64,000 nucleotides of DNA from Hyphomicrobium denitrificans ATCC 51888 (GCF_000143145.1 NC_014313.1:1-64000), one strand, 5' to 3'. Positions 29,648 to 38,452 are shown, counted from the stretch's first letter. Numbers and translations are program-made. The notes: generated from the sequence alone by a model not told the origin.

Positions 29648-29706
29648 ACGGCCTCTTTAGCGACTTGTTTAACGTGGCTGCAAGCCGGCCGGCCAAAGGA
29701 CCACGG
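29648..29706 (-). ncRNA. SAM-II riboswitch upstream of metZ
   Basis: On the minus strand the leader reads CCGTGGTCC, TTTGGCCGGCCGGC, TTGCAGCCACGTTAAACAAG, TCGCTAAAGAGG. It has the SAM-II layout: a P1 helix (CGTGG / CCACG), the conserved TTGCA...GTTAAA core and the downstream GCTAAA that forms the pseudoknot over S-adenosylmethionine. SAM binding is expected to reduce metZ expression; the adjacent terminator suggests transcriptional control. Confidence 0.85.
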
Positions 29707-29815
29707 AACGTCCCGGGGATTAACTCCGGTGCCTCTTGGCGTCAAGGGGCGGCTGGCTTAGGGATCGACGTTAGCGTTAGTGGGCCCGCAACAGGGCTGA
29801 AAGGCGAAGGACGAG

Positions 29816-30940
29816 ATGGCCAAAGCAGAGAGGATCATTGCGGCGTCGAAGCGGCGCGATGCGGCTCACGGCATCGTTCCTTCGCAGGGCATTACGGAGA
29901 TGATTGCCGCCGGCCAGATCGTGATCGCCGAGCCGGTCGCGGAAACGCAGGTGCAGCCCGCGAGTCTCGATCTCCGGCTTGGGCCGGTCGCATACCGGGT
30001 GCGCGCGAGCTTTCTTCCGAAGCCCGGCGGGCGCGTGCAGACGAAGCTCGACGATCTCGCGCTGCATACGATCAGTCTGAGCCAGGGCGCGGTGCTCGAA
30101 ACGGGGTGCGTTTATATCGTGCCGCTGCTCGAAAGCCTGGAACTGCCGCAGGATATCGAAGCCTCGGCCAATCCGAAAAGCTCGACGGGCCGGCTCGACG
30201 TGTTCACGCGCGTCATCGCCGATGGCGTCGGCGCGTTCGATCAGGTCCCGCACGGCTATCACGGGCCGCTGTTCGCGGAGATCTGTCCGCAGACCTTTCC
30301 GATCGTCGTCAGGAAGGGATCGCGGCTTTCGCAAATTCGTTTTCGCGTCGGCACGGCGGCCGACAGCGATGTCGATCTGAAAGAGCTGCACAAGCGTGAG
30401 CGTCTGATTTCAACCGAGGATGCGGATATCTCGGGCGGGATTGCGCTGTCGGTCGATCTCGCGGGCGATGCGCGGGGGCTTATCGGATTTCGCGCGCGCC
30501 GCCATACTGGTGTCGTCGATGTCGATAAGCCGGGCGCTTATCCGGTCGAGGATTATTGGGACCCGATTTACGTTCGCGACAAGCATCGCCTGATCCTCGA
30601 TCCCGATCAGTTCTATATTCTCGCGTCGAAGGAAGCCGTGCACGTGCCGCCGACGCATGCCGCCGAAATGGTGCCGTTCAACCCGCTGGTCGGCGAGTTT
30701 CGCGTGCATTATGCGGGCTTCATGGACCCTGGGTTCGGTCATGCTCCCGCAGGCGGCGGCGGATCGCGGGTCGTACTCGAGGTGCGTTCGCACAAGGTGC
30801 CGTTCATTCTCGAAGACGGGCAGATCATCGGGCGGCTGATCTATGAGCGCATGATCGAGACGCCCGAAATGATTTACGGCCAAGGGCTCAAGTCGAATTA
30901 TCAGGGCCAGGGCCTGAAGCTATCGAAGCATTTCAAGTAG
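29816..30940 (+). CDS. dcd: 2'-deoxycytidine 5'-triphosphate deaminase (two-domain type)
   Basis: Produces dUTP from dCTP for thymidylate synthesis. At 374 residues it is about twice the length of E. coli Dcd and consists of two dUTPase-like repeats, as in the long alphaproteobacterial family: the first has VQPASLDLRLGPVAYRVRAS and NPKSSTGRLDVFTRVIADG, the second PFNPLVGEFRVHYAGFMDPG and a RVVLEVRSHKVPFILEDGQ strand pair. SSTGR and the FMDPG loop are typical active-site elements. Divergent from metZ; ATG preceded by GGACGAG. Confidence 0.88.
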   Translation: MAKAERIIAASKRRDAAHGIVPSQGITEMIAAGQIVIAEPVAETQVQPASLDLRLGPVAYRVRASFLPKPGGRVQTKLDDLALHTISLSQGAVLETGCVYIVPLLESLELPQDIEASANPKSSTGRLDVFTRVIADGVGAFDQVPHGYHGPLFAEICPQTFPIVVRKGSRLSQIRFRVGTAADSDVDLKELHKRERLISTEDADISGGIALSVDLAGDARGLIGFRARRHTGVVDVDKPGAYPVEDYWDPIYVRDKHRLILDPDQFYILASKEAVHVPPTHAAEMVPFNPLVGEFRVHYAGFMDPGFGHAPAGGGGSRVVLEVRSHKVPFILEDGQIIGRLIYERMIETPEMIYGQGLKSNYQGQGLKLSKHFK

Positions 30941-31048
30941 CTTTTAGTTGGCGCTGGCTTCACCGCTTGGCGGAGCCGGCCGCCAGCGCCGTTGCGTTAG
31001 GCTCGTAGAAGACGACAATATTTTTTGTGCCTTCGGCGCATTTTATGC

Positions 31049-31103
31049 TGGATCCCCGGCCTTCGCCGCGGCTTCGCCTCGCTCGGCCGAGGATGACTGG
31101 GTA
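31049..31103. repeat. Family B palindromic repeat (degenerate)
   Basis: GGATCCCCGGCCTTCGCCG...CGGCCGAGGATGAC resembles the common alphaproteobacterial palindrome also seen at 35976-36067, with an extra insert in its middle. It lies between dcd and a convergent DUF1428 gene and may act as a transcription barrier. Confidence 0.6.
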
Positions 31104-31105
31104 CG

Positions 31106-31459
31106 TCACAGCTCCACGATCGTTTTGAAGCCGCCGTAGATCATGCGCTTTGCGTCGAACGGCATTTTCGACATGTCTTTCGACAAGCGTGGATCGGCAA
31201 ATACTTTCTGCAAAATGGCATCGCGATCGGCGCGGGATTTGTAGATGATCCATGAAAAGGCGACGACTTCGCCGTCTTTCAATTTCACCGCGCGCGGAAA
31301 CGATGTGAGCTTGCCGACCGGTACGTCGTCACCGATGCACTCGACGTATTCCAGCGCGCCATGCTCGAGCCAGATCTTGCCCGCCTTCTTCGCCAGTTTC
31401 TTGTAGTCGGCGAGGCGGCTTTCCGGCACTGCAACGACAAATCCATCGACGTAGGCCAT
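31106..31459 (-). CDS. DUF1428 family protein
   Basis: 117 residues with the DUF1428 layout: MAYVDGFVVAVPESRLADY at the start, HGALEYVECIGDDVPVGK in the middle and DAKRMIYGGFKTIVEL at the end. These are small ferredoxin-like alpha/beta-barrel-related proteins of unknown function. Complete, no signal peptide. Convergent with dcd; no operon partner. Confidence 0.9.
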   Translation of the reverse strand: MAYVDGFVVAVPESRLADYKKLAKKAGKIWLEHGALEYVECIGDDVPVGKLTSFPRAVKLKDGEVVAFSWIIYKSRADRDAILQKVFADPRLSKDMSKMPFDAKRMIYGGFKTIVEL

Positions 31460-32114
31460 TTCCTCATCTCCGTGTCAGGGTTGCAGTTATTGCTTCGACA
31501 CCCATGACATCGGGTGCCGCGCTGTTCCCGCTCGTTCGCTGAGGATTTTGACGTTTTGAAGGGCCGGGCGAGCCGCGCTAGCTCTTCTTGGGCTTTTCGC
31601 TGGCCTTCAATATGGCCGTGACGACGTCTGGAAAGCGCTTTTCGATTTCGGCGTAGCGGAGCGCGTTGAGCACATCCCTGCTGCGGTCAAAGCCCGTGGC
31701 TTCGGGTGTCATCGACACAGATATGGCGGGGGTTTTCTTGAGGAATCCGAAGGGCAACGCTCTCCTCTGCAACAGGCGTTGCAGCGCATCGGGCAACCTT
31801 CAAACGTTGCCGACGACGTAAGCTTCCTCGGGTCCAGTTGGATCACCGGGTAGGCCGTCGAAGCCTCGGGCGGCAGCGCGCCGACCTTCTCATTTCCTCC
31901 CTTCCCTCCCGCATCCGGCATGCAAATGACGCCGAAACTTTCGGGTTTCCGCGCACTTTTTTTGCACCGACCATGAAACTGCCGCTTGCTTTCCGGCAAC
32001 AAATGCTGCTCATTTCGCGCGCTTCATTCGAAAAACGCCCGTAAACAGCGTGTTTTTGGACTTTGAAGATGTATTGTTCGACATCGAATTGATTCGCAAA
32101 TGAGAGGGATTACC
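31460..32114. other. Intergenic region upstream of HU gene
   Basis: 655 bp. Apart from a weak small frame at 31578-31712, no gene is convincing. The last ~130 bp are AT-richer and must contain the HU promoter; an imperfect AAAAACGC/GCGTGTTTTT inverted repeat lies near 32032-32058. No clear -35/-10 pair was found. Confidence 0.4.
31578..31712 (-). CDS. Possible small hypothetical protein
   Basis: 44 residues from ATG at 31712 (MTPEATGFDRSRDVLNALRY at the start, a Lys-rich end). The second half looks helical, and codon use is plausible, but no ribosome binding site is visible and no family is recognised. Could be spurious. Confidence 0.2.
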   Translation of the reverse strand: MTPEATGFDRSRDVLNALRYAEIEKRFPDVVTAILKASEKPKKS

Positions 32115-32438
32115 ATGGCGAAGGCTCCGGCGAAGGCCCCGGCAAAGGCAGCTGCAAAGATCGAAACCGTTACGTTGAAGCATATCGCGGCGGCTCTCGC
32201 CGAGGCTCACGAGATCCCGAAGAAGCAGTCGATCGCGCTGCTGGAAGACCTGGTCACCACCATCGGCAAGCACCTGAAGAAGGGCGCGCGCATCCGCATC
32301 GGCGGTCTCGGCGTGCTGCAGGTTCGCAAGCGTCCGGCGCGCATGGGCCGCAACCCGGCGACGGGCGAAGCCATCAAGATCAAGGCTTCGAAGAAGATCG
32401 CCTTCCGCGCCGCGAAGGAACTCAAGGAACTGGTCTAA
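32115..32438 (+). CDS. HU family DNA-binding protein
   Basis: Histone-like nucleoid protein of 107 residues. After an unusual Lys/Ala/Pro-rich N-terminal extension (MAKAPAKAPAKAAAK) comes a complete HU/IHF fold: helices TLKHIAAALAEAHEIPKKQS, strand-arm region IRIGGLGVLQVRKRPARMGR and the DNA-intercalating tip GRNPATGEAIKIKASKKIAF. The RNPATG tip with its Pro is intact. ATG at 32115 is preceded by GAGAGGG. Monocistronic, ending in a strong terminator. The PAKA extension may add non-specific DNA contact. Confidence 0.95.
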   Translation: MAKAPAKAPAKAAAKIETVTLKHIAAALAEAHEIPKKQSIALLEDLVTTIGKHLKKGARIRIGGLGVLQVRKRPARMGRNPATGEAIKIKASKKIAFRAAKELKELV

Positions 32439-32463
32439 CGCCTGTTCAAAACGGGTGGGACTG

Positions 32464-32493
32464 AAAAAGGTCGCCGATCAGGCGGCCTTTTTT
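32464..32493 (+). terminator. Rho-independent terminator after HU gene
   Basis: AAAAAGG-CGCC pairs with GGCG-CCTTTTTT around a short GATCA loop, 26 bp after the HU stop and followed by TGTTTG. Symmetric A and T tracts mean it could also work for dapE on the other strand. Confidence 0.85.
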
Positions 32494-32564
32494 GTTTGTT
32501 TCGGGCGACTCGCGTTCCGCGAGCCGGCCGCCCGAAACGCATGTTAGTCGCCAGCGCCGAACTG

Positions 32565-33737
32565 TTATTCAGTGCGGAAATAATTCGTGATGAAGCGGCC
32601 ATAGATCTCGGTCAGCTGTTCGAGATCGACAATGCTGGTGTGCTCGTCGACCTGGTGGATCGTGGCGTTGACCAGACCAAATTCGACGACAGGACAAATG
32701 TCCTTGATGAAGCGGGCGTCCGACGTGCCGCCTCCGGTCGTCAGCTTCGGAATGCGGCCGGTCACGGATTGAACGGCGTCTGTCAGCGTGGAGACGAGAG
32801 GACCGGGCTTCGTCAGGAAGACGTCGCCGGTGCCCGAGAAGCTGACTTCATACTTCGCTCCGACTTCGGCCGCCGCGTGTGCGAGTTTGTCGCGAACCCA
32901 GGCTTCGATCGTCGGACGGTGCCAGAGATCGTTATAGCGGATGTTGATCTTGGCGACGGCCTGGCCGGGGATGACGTTGGTCGCGGTGTTTGGCACCGAG
33001 ATGACCGTCACCTGCAGGTTGGACGGCTGGAAGTCCGGCGTGCCGTCGTCGAGCTTCGCCGTCGACAAGCGGTCGATGAGGCGTGCGAGCTTCGGTACGG
33101 GATTGTCGGCGAGCTGCGGATAGGCGGAATGTCCTTGCTTCCCGTGCACAACGATCTCGGCGTTGACGGAGCCGCGGCGGCCGATGCGGATTTCGTCGCC
33201 CAAAGCCTTCGGGTTCGATGGTTCGCCGACGAGGCAGGCGTCGACGACTTCGTCCCGCGACTTCAGCCAATCCAGGATTTTCATCGTGCCGTTGATCGAG
33301 GGGCCTTCTTCGTCACCCGTGATCAAGAACGACAGCGAGCCGCGCGGTAGGCCGTTGTGATGGTGAATGTACTTCAGGGCCGCGGAAACGAAAGCCGCCA
33401 CACAGCCCTTCATGTCGACGGCGCCGCGTCCGTAGACCTTGCCGTCGCGGATGTCGCCGGAGAACGGCGGGACCGTCCAGACCTTTTCATCGCCGACGGG
33501 CACGACGTCGGTGTGGCCCGCGAAGGAAAGATGCGGTCGGCCCGAGCCGAGGCGTGCGTACAGGTTATCGACGTCGGGCGTGCCGGGTTCGGAAAATACC
33601 AGCCGGTGACAGGTGAAACCTGCAGGCTCCAGCACATTTTGCAGCAGCGTCAGCGCGCCCCCTTCGTCAGGCGTCACGCTTTCGCAGCGAATAAGAGCCT
33701 GCGTCAGGGTCACGGGATCGGTCGGATTGAGCGTCAT
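32565..33737 (-). CDS. dapE: Succinyl-diaminopimelate desuccinylase
   Basis: M20 dizinc hydrolase forming LL-diaminopimelate for lysine and peptidoglycan. 390 residues with SFAGHTDVVPVGD (near 66), GRGAVDMKG (near 97), LITGDEEGPSINGT and the C-terminal GGGTSDARFI and NATIHQVDEH blocks, the last specific to DapE. The frame stays open far upstream through the overlapping gene, but the ATG at 33737 matches the family start and overlaps the preceding stop (ATGA). Last gene of a dapD-X-dapE run. Confidence 0.94.
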   Translation of the reverse strand: MTLNPTDPVTLTQALIRCESVTPDEGGALTLLQNVLEPAGFTCHRLVFSEPGTPDVDNLYARLGSGRPHLSFAGHTDVVPVGDEKVWTVPPFSGDIRDGKVYGRGAVDMKGCVAAFVSAALKYIHHHNGLPRGSLSFLITGDEEGPSINGTMKILDWLKSRDEVVDACLVGEPSNPKALGDEIRIGRRGSVNAEIVVHGKQGHSAYPQLADNPVPKLARLIDRLSTAKLDDGTPDFQPSNLQVTVISVPNTATNVIPGQAVAKINIRYNDLWHRPTIEAWVRDKLAHAAAEVGAKYEVSFSGTGDVFLTKPGPLVSTLTDAVQSVTGRIPKLTTGGGTSDARFIKDICPVVEFGLVNATIHQVDEHTSIVDLEQLTEIYGRFITNYFRTE

Positions 33738-34489
33738 GACGAAGCGGAGGTCCTCTGGCTCTGCTCGATCGTCGGCAGCGGGACATCGCGGCCGTCGAGC
33801 GTTTCGATGATGGTGATCTTCTGCCAGATTTTGCTGGAGAGGTCGGAGGTCAGGCGCTCGATGTCGCCGACGGTATCGACGACCACGGAGTCGCTCAGAC
33901 GTTCGGCATAGAGCGCGGCGCACTTCGCCGTCAGCGAAAGCATTTCCGAGCAGTAGTCGAGGTAGCGCATGAGTTCGAACAGCGACATCTTGCGATCGCC
34001 GCTCTTGCCGCCGACGGTCGGAGGGCGATCGGAGCTTGGGTCTTTCGACAGCTGGTGCATATCGATGACGTGGACGATGGAGCGCAGTTCGTGCAGCGCC
34101 GTCAGTGCCCGGGCGCGCTTCCAGCGCGTTTCGAGCGTCGAGACGAAGAACGCGCCGCCGCCGAGAAGCACCAGAAGATTGAACAGCGCGTCGAGACCTT
34201 GAACGGTCTCGGACCATTCGTCGGTGCCTTTCAGCACTGCTGCCTGCGACCCAAGATAAACAAGGATCAACAGCGAGGAGCCTGCCATCGCCAGCAGAAG
34301 CAGACGCAGCGTCCAGTTCGGACGATCAACGTATGTGATGCGCTGCGACGTCTGCTTGGCGACGCCGGCAAGATCAGCGCAGACCCGCGATAGCCCCGAC
34401 CCAGGAAAGCGCGACGCGATGCGCTCTTCGAGCCTTTCGATGGTCTCCACAATTCTTGTGGGATCGAGCGCTCGATAGGTCAGGGGCAC
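33734..34489 (-). CDS. Hypothetical membrane protein in the dap operon
   Basis: 251 residues, unrecognised. Two membrane segments near residues 62-82 (LRLLLLAMAGSSLLILVYL) and 103-118 (LFNLLVLLGGGAFFV) separate a cytoplasmic N-terminus from a ~130-residue helical C-terminal part that is probably cytoplasmic. The gene sits between dapD (2-bp gap) and dapE (4-bp ATGA overlap), so it is translated with two enzymes of diaminopimelate synthesis. A role linked to that pathway or to peptidoglycan is possible but is only inferred from position. Confidence 0.7.
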   Translation of the reverse strand: MPLTYRALDPTRIVETIERLEERIASRFPGSGLSRVCADLAGVAKQTSQRITYVDRPNWTLRLLLLAMAGSSLLILVYLGSQAAVLKGTDEWSETVQGLDALFNLLVLLGGGAFFVSTLETRWKRARALTALHELRSIVHVIDMHQLSKDPSSDRPPTVGGKSGDRKMSLFELMRYLDYCSEMLSLTAKCAALYAERLSDSVVVDTVGDIERLTSDLSSKIWQKITIIETLDGRDVPLPTIEQSQRTSASS

Positions 34490-34491
34490 GA

Positions 34492-35346
34492 TCAGTCTCG
34501 CAACAGCTCGTTGATGCTCGTTTTCGAGCGCGTCTTCTCGTCGACGCGCTTGACGATGACGGCGCAGTAGAGGTTCGGTCCCGGTTCGCCGTTGGGCAGC
34601 GGCTTGCCCGCCATCGAGCCCGAGACGACGACCGAGTACGGCGGCACCTTGCCGAAGAATTTCTCGCCCGTGGTGCGGTCGATGATCGTGGTCGAAGCGC
34701 CGAGATAGACGCCCATCGACAGCACGGAGCCTTCGCCGACCTCAACGCCCTCGGCGACTTCGGCGCGGGCGCCGATGAAGCAGTTGTCCTCGATGACGAC
34801 GGGGCCTGCCTGCAGCGGTTCCAGCACGCCGCCGATGCCGGCGCCGCCGGAGATGTGACAGTTCTTGCCGATCTGGGCGCAGCTTCCGACCGTCGCCCAG
34901 GTGTCGACCATCGTGCCGCTGTCGACGTAAGCGCCGAGGTTCACGAAGGCGGGAAGTATCACGGCGCCGGGCGCGATGTAGGCCGAGCGGCGGACGACGG
35001 CTCCGGGGAGCACGCGGAACCCGCCCTTGCGGAAGTCGGCTTCGGTCCATCCGGCGAACTTCGGCGGCACCTTATCCCAGTAGAAGCTGCCTGCCGGGCC
35101 GCCCGAGATCGTTTCCATGTCGTTGAGACGGAACGACAGCAGGACCGCTTTCTTCAGCCATTGGTTGACGGTCCAGGCGCCATCCTTCTTTTCGGCGACG
35201 CGCGCTCGGCCGGTGTCGAGAAGGCCGAGGGACGTTTCGACAGCGTCGCGGACCTCGCCTTTGGTTTCAAACGAAACGGCATCGCGGTTGTCCCACGCGC
35301 TCTCGATGGTCTTCTGCAGATCGAGAAGGGTATCAGCGGCGGCCAT
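34492..35346 (-). CDS. dapD: 2,3,4,5-tetrahydropyridine-2,6-dicarboxylate N-succinyltransferase
   Basis: Succinylates tetrahydrodipicolinate in the lysine/diaminopimelate pathway. The 284-residue product has the N-terminal helical domain and a left-handed beta-helix of hexapeptide repeats ([58 protein letters not shown]), all typical of DapD. First gene of the dapD-X-dapE run. ATG start at 35346. Confidence 0.96.
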   Translation of the reverse strand: MAAADTLLDLQKTIESAWDNRDAVSFETKGEVRDAVETSLGLLDTGRARVAEKKDGAWTVNQWLKKAVLLSFRLNDMETISGGPAGSFYWDKVPPKFAGWTEADFRKGGFRVLPGAVVRRSAYIAPGAVILPAFVNLGAYVDSGTMVDTWATVGSCAQIGKNCHISGGAGIGGVLEPLQAGPVVIEDNCFIGARAEVAEGVEVGEGSVLSMGVYLGASTTIIDRTTGEKFFGKVPPYSVVVSGSMAGKPLPNGEPGPNLYCAVIVKRVDEKTRSKTSINELLRD

Positions 35347-35706
35347 TTCGATCTTATCTCCGTCATTGTTGTCAGTTTGAAAATGCCGATTGGCCTTGTC
35401 GCCTCTTGGCGCAAACCTGTCAATTCGAGCTTGATCTCAGGGGGCGTCAGACTGCGGATCGCGCACGCTTCCGAAGCATCTGGGCTCCGATGCCGGTCGG
35501 CGAAACGATGGCGCGCATCGCTTTCCCTGGCCTTAGACGTGACTGACAGCAGCGCTTGATAGGGTGCAGCCAAACTCGTTCTGTACGGTCCGAACAAATT
35601 GGATGCTTTCGGGCGTTCCAGTAATTCCTTGACGAAAGCGAATCTGACATGTTGCCGCCTCGTCGGACCGCCGTTTCGCGGCCCTCGCAACAAGGAAACG
35701 ACGTCC
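35347..35706. other. Intergenic region between divergent dapD and repeat protein
   Basis: 360 bp; must contain both divergent promoters. TTGACG near 35628 could be a -35 element for the downstream gene but lacks a convincing -10. No other structure seen. Confidence 0.35.
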
Positions 35707-35961
35707 ATGGCGAAAGCAGAAACCACTAGCAAGAGAGTATCTTCGGCGGCTTCGAAAGTTCTTCGCAGCAAGTCGGCGTCCAAGGCGGAAAAGGCAGTTG
35801 CCGCATCCGCGCTGACGCAGTCGAGAAATCCGAAAGAAACAACGGGCAAGAAGGTCGCGTCGGCGGCGTCCAAGATCTTGCGAAGCAAGACGGCCAGCAA
35901 GCAAGCGAAGTCGGTTGCCGCTTCTGCGCTGACCCAGAAGGTCAAAGCGAAAAAGAAGTAA
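35707..35961 (+). CDS. Small basic protein with internal tandem duplication (H1-like)
   Basis: 84 residues, rich in Lys, Ala and Ser. It consists of two copies of a ~32-residue unit: TSKRVSSAASKVLRSKSASK... and TGKKVASAASKILRSKTASK..., each ending AVAASALTQ or SVAASALTQ, then a Lys-rich tail. The composition resembles histone H1-like or other nucleoid-associated basic proteins, and similar small repeats occur in rhizobia (recalled, not checked). ATG at 35707 with AAGGAAAC upstream. DNA binding is inferred from charge only. Confidence 0.75.
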   Translation: MAKAETTSKRVSSAASKVLRSKSASKAEKAVAASALTQSRNPKETTGKKVASAASKILRSKTASKQAKSVAASALTQKVKAKKK

Positions 35962-35975
35962 TTCCTCGCCAAGGA

Positions 35976-36067
35976 CGTCATCCCGGCGAAGGCCGGGATC
36001 CGTCCAGGTTCGATCTCTGCGTAAATCTTGATGTTGGGATAGATCCCCGCCTGCGCGGGGATGACGT
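35976..36067. repeat. Family B inverted repeat pair
   Basis: Left copy CGTCATCCCGGCGAAGGCC then GGGATCC (35976-36002) and right copy GATCCCCGCCTGCGCGGGG then ATGACG (36042-36066), in opposite orientation with a 39-bp spacer. Each copy is itself a hairpin. The pair fills the gap between convergent genes and could serve as a bidirectional terminator. Confidence 0.75.
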
Positions 36068-36078
36068 TTGTGGGCGGG

Positions 36079-36726
36079 CTAGTTCATCGCGGCCTGGATG
36101 AGCTTTTTGGCGTCGTCGGAATCCCACTCGGCCGATCCGGCGAGCCGTCCGACTTCAAGCCCGTCCTTGTTGATCAGGATCGTCGTCGGCATGCCGAGGA
36201 GCTTCAGCTCCATGCCCTGCTTGGCGGTCGGGTCGGCGTAAAGCACGACCTTGTCGGCCTTCAGATCGTCGAGGAACTTGCGAGAGGCCTCGTAGCCTTT
36301 GCGGTCGAGGCTTAGCGCCACGACTTCGAATTTGTCGCCCCCGAGTTCAGCCTGCAGGCGGTTCAAGGCCGGCATTTCCTCGCGGCACGGGCCGCACCAC
36401 GTCGCCCAGAGGTTCAGCAGGATCGTTTTGCCCTTGAGGCTCGAGAGCGTCAGTTCCTTGCCTGCGGCATTCTGGAATTTGATGTCGGGCAGCGGCTCCG
36501 GCGTCTTTTTGGCGACGAAGGCGGCCATTTTCCCGAACTTGAATGACGATTCACCCGATGCGCCGACGCTCGGGGCAGAGAAATCCTGGGCAACGGCGCC
36601 GGATTTTTCTGAACCCGCGTTGTCGAACCCGCCTCCGATAACGTATACGGCGCCGAACCCGATGAGCGCTGTCAGCGCCACGATCCAAAGAGCCTTCTGC
36701 GGCCCACCCGCGTTGTTCGTTGCCAT
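36079..36726 (-). CDS. tlpA: TlpA/CycY-type thiol:disulfide oxidoreductase
   Basis: Membrane-anchored periplasmic thioredoxin-like reductase, of the kind used in cytochrome c or cytochrome oxidase maturation. An N-terminal anchor (residues 12-31) is followed by a linker and a thioredoxin domain with the active site WATWCGPCREEMP near residue 113 and the cis-Pro loop GMPTTILI. The 215-residue length is normal. It is divergent from argH across 37 bp, an arrangement known from other Rhizobiales. Confidence 0.92.
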   Translation of the reverse strand: MATNNAGGPQKALWIVALTALIGFGAVYVIGGGFDNAGSEKSGAVAQDFSAPSVGASGESSFKFGKMAAFVAKKTPEPLPDIKFQNAAGKELTLSSLKGKTILLNLWATWCGPCREEMPALNRLQAELGGDKFEVVALSLDRKGYEASRKFLDDLKADKVVLYADPTAKQGMELKLLGMPTTILINKDGLEVGRLAGSAEWDSDDAKKLIQAAMN

Positions 36727-36763
36727 CTGGGACCCTTGTTTCTCTCGCTAGACGGAGCCGCTC

Positions 36764-38173
36764 GTGACCGATAAGCCCGCCAACGCCATGTGGGGTGGCC
36801 GTTTCCAAATGTCTCCGGCCGAGATCATGCAGGAGATAAATGCCTCCATCGGCTTCGACAAGCGACTCGCGCCGCAGGACATTCGCGGCTCAAAGGCGCA
36901 CGCACAAATGCTCGCGGAAGCCGGTATTTTAACGAAATCCGACGCGAAGGAGATCGTCAAAGGGCTCGACCAGGTCCAGGCGGAGATCGACGCCGGGACG
37001 TTCGAGTTCTCGGTGGCGCTCGAAGACGTGCACATGAACGTCGAGAACCGCCTCAAGACCTTGATCGGGGCGGCGGCGGGGCGGCTGCATACGGCGCGCT
37101 CGCGCAACGATCAGGTAGCGACCGATTTCCGGCTTTATGTGCGCGATGCGATCGATGGGATCGACGCGGCTCTGGAGCGCGTACAGCAGGCGCTGGCAGA
37201 AAAAGCTGAAGCGCACGCGGCGACCGTGATGCCCGGCTTTACGCATCTGCAACCCGCGCAGCCCGTCACGTTCGGACATCATCTGCTCGCTTACGTGGAA
37301 ATGATCGCGCGCGACCGGGGCCGCTTCGCTGACGCCCGCAAGCGGCTGAACGAGAGCCCGCTGGGCTCGGCGGCGCTCGCCGGGACGTCATTTCCCATCG
37401 ATCGGAAGAGAACGGCGGAAGCGCTGGGCTTCGACCGCCCGATGGCGAATTCGCTCGATGGCGTGTCGGATCGCGATTTCGCGCTCGAGACGCTGGCGGC
37501 GGCGACGATTACGGCCATTCATTTCTCGCGGCTCGCGGAAGAAATCGTCATCTGGATGACGCCGCAGTTCGGCTTTGTGAAACTGTCCGACCGGTTCACG
37601 ACCGGCTCGTCGATCATGCCGCAAAAGCGCAACCCGGACGCGGCCGAGTTGGCGCGCGCGAAGGTGGGGCGGATCGCGGCGGCATTCCAGGGGTTGGCGA
37701 TGGTCATGAAGGGCCTGCCGCTCGCCTACTCGAAGGACATGCAGGAAGACAAGGAAACGACCTTCGACGCGCTGGCGAGCCTCCGACTCGTGATGGCGGC
37801 GATGGCGGGCATGATCGGCGATCTGGAGCCTGTGCCGGAGGCCATGCGCGCTGCCGCAGGACGCGGGTATTCGACGGCCACCGATCTCGCCGACTGGCTC
37901 GTCCGGGAACTCAAGATGCCGTTCCGGGATGCACATCACGTCACCGGCTCGATCGTGAAGGCGGCGGAAACGAAGGGCCTCGACCTCGACAAGTTGCCGC
38001 TGGCCGATATGCAGGCCATCGAGCCCAAGATCACGAAGGCCGTCTTTTCGGTGCTTTCGGTCGAAAACTCGGTCAAGAGCCGAACCAGCTATGGGGGAAC
38101 TGCGCCACAGAACGTCCTCAAAATGGCGCGTCACTGGCTGCGGCGGTTGGAAAAGGGCCGCGCGAAGGGCTAG
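36764..38173 (+). CDS. argH: Argininosuccinate lyase
   Basis: Last step of arginine synthesis, releasing arginine and fumarate. The 469-residue product has MWGGRF at the start, the HMNVE and [21 protein letters not shown] blocks, HTHLQ-like [10 protein letters not shown], and the superfamily signature [12 protein letters not shown] near residue 285. It starts with GTG at 36764, close to tlpA, so the two share a short divergent promoter region. It is followed by lptM and lysA on the same strand, probably cotranscribed. Confidence 0.96.
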   Translation: MTDKPANAMWGGRFQMSPAEIMQEINASIGFDKRLAPQDIRGSKAHAQMLAEAGILTKSDAKEIVKGLDQVQAEIDAGTFEFSVALEDVHMNVENRLKTLIGAAAGRLHTARSRNDQVATDFRLYVRDAIDGIDAALERVQQALAEKAEAHAATVMPGFTHLQPAQPVTFGHHLLAYVEMIARDRGRFADARKRLNESPLGSAALAGTSFPIDRKRTAEALGFDRPMANSLDGVSDRDFALETLAAATITAIHFSRLAEEIVIWMTPQFGFVKLSDRFTTGSSIMPQKRNPDAAELARAKVGRIAAAFQGLAMVMKGLPLAYSKDMQEDKETTFDALASLRLVMAAMAGMIGDLEPVPEAMRAAAGRGYSTATDLADWLVRELKMPFRDAHHVTGSIVKAAETKGLDLDKLPLADMQAIEPKITKAVFSVLSVENSVKSRTSYGGTAPQNVLKMARHWLRRLEKGRAKG

Positions 38174-38230
38174 AACAGGCTGGCAGATTGCCCGCTTTTC
38201 CGGGCCGTGGAGTTTTGGAGACACGCACGT

Positions 38231-38452
38231 ATGGCAGCGCTTTTGCGCCTTAAGTCGCTGGTGGCCGTGGCCCTGCTGTGCGCGGTGGGGTTCGGCTTCG
38301 CGGGCTGTGGCGTCAAGGGACCGCTCGAGCCGCCGCCCGAGGCCAAGGTCGCGGGCGAAGCGAAGTCTCCGGATGCGCGCGATCCAGGCTCCAATTCGGA
38401 TGCGCCGAAGAAGCCGCACGAGGGCTTCGTTCTCGATCCGCTGCTGCGCTAG
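38231..38452 (+). CDS. lptM: LptM-type small lipoprotein
   Basis: 73 residues. A signal peptide ends in the lipobox GFAGCGVKGPL, with the lipidated Cys near residue 22; CGxKGPL is the LptM (YifL) hallmark. In E. coli LptM assists oxidative maturation of the LPS translocon LptD. The tail is short, acidic/Pro-rich and disordered. The gene lies between argH and lysA, its usual place in proteobacteria. ATG at 38231. Confidence 0.88.
   Translation: MAALLRLKSLVAVALLCAVGFGFAGCGVKGPLEPPPEAKVAGEAKSPDARDPGSNSDAPKKPHEGFVLDPLLR

Noticed and set aside
30950..30990. GGCGCTGGC...GCCAGCGCC inverted repeat after dCTP deaminase as a Rho-independent terminator
   Set aside because: Nine-base perfect arms but a 23-base loop and no T-tract; may be a Rho-type barrier, but not supported as intrinsic terminator.
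35590..35630. CGAAC-N18-CGTT resembling an EcfG stress sigma promoter before the small basic protein
   Set aside because: One mismatch in the -35 element and spacing longer than the usual 16-17 bases; distance to the start codon also uncertain.
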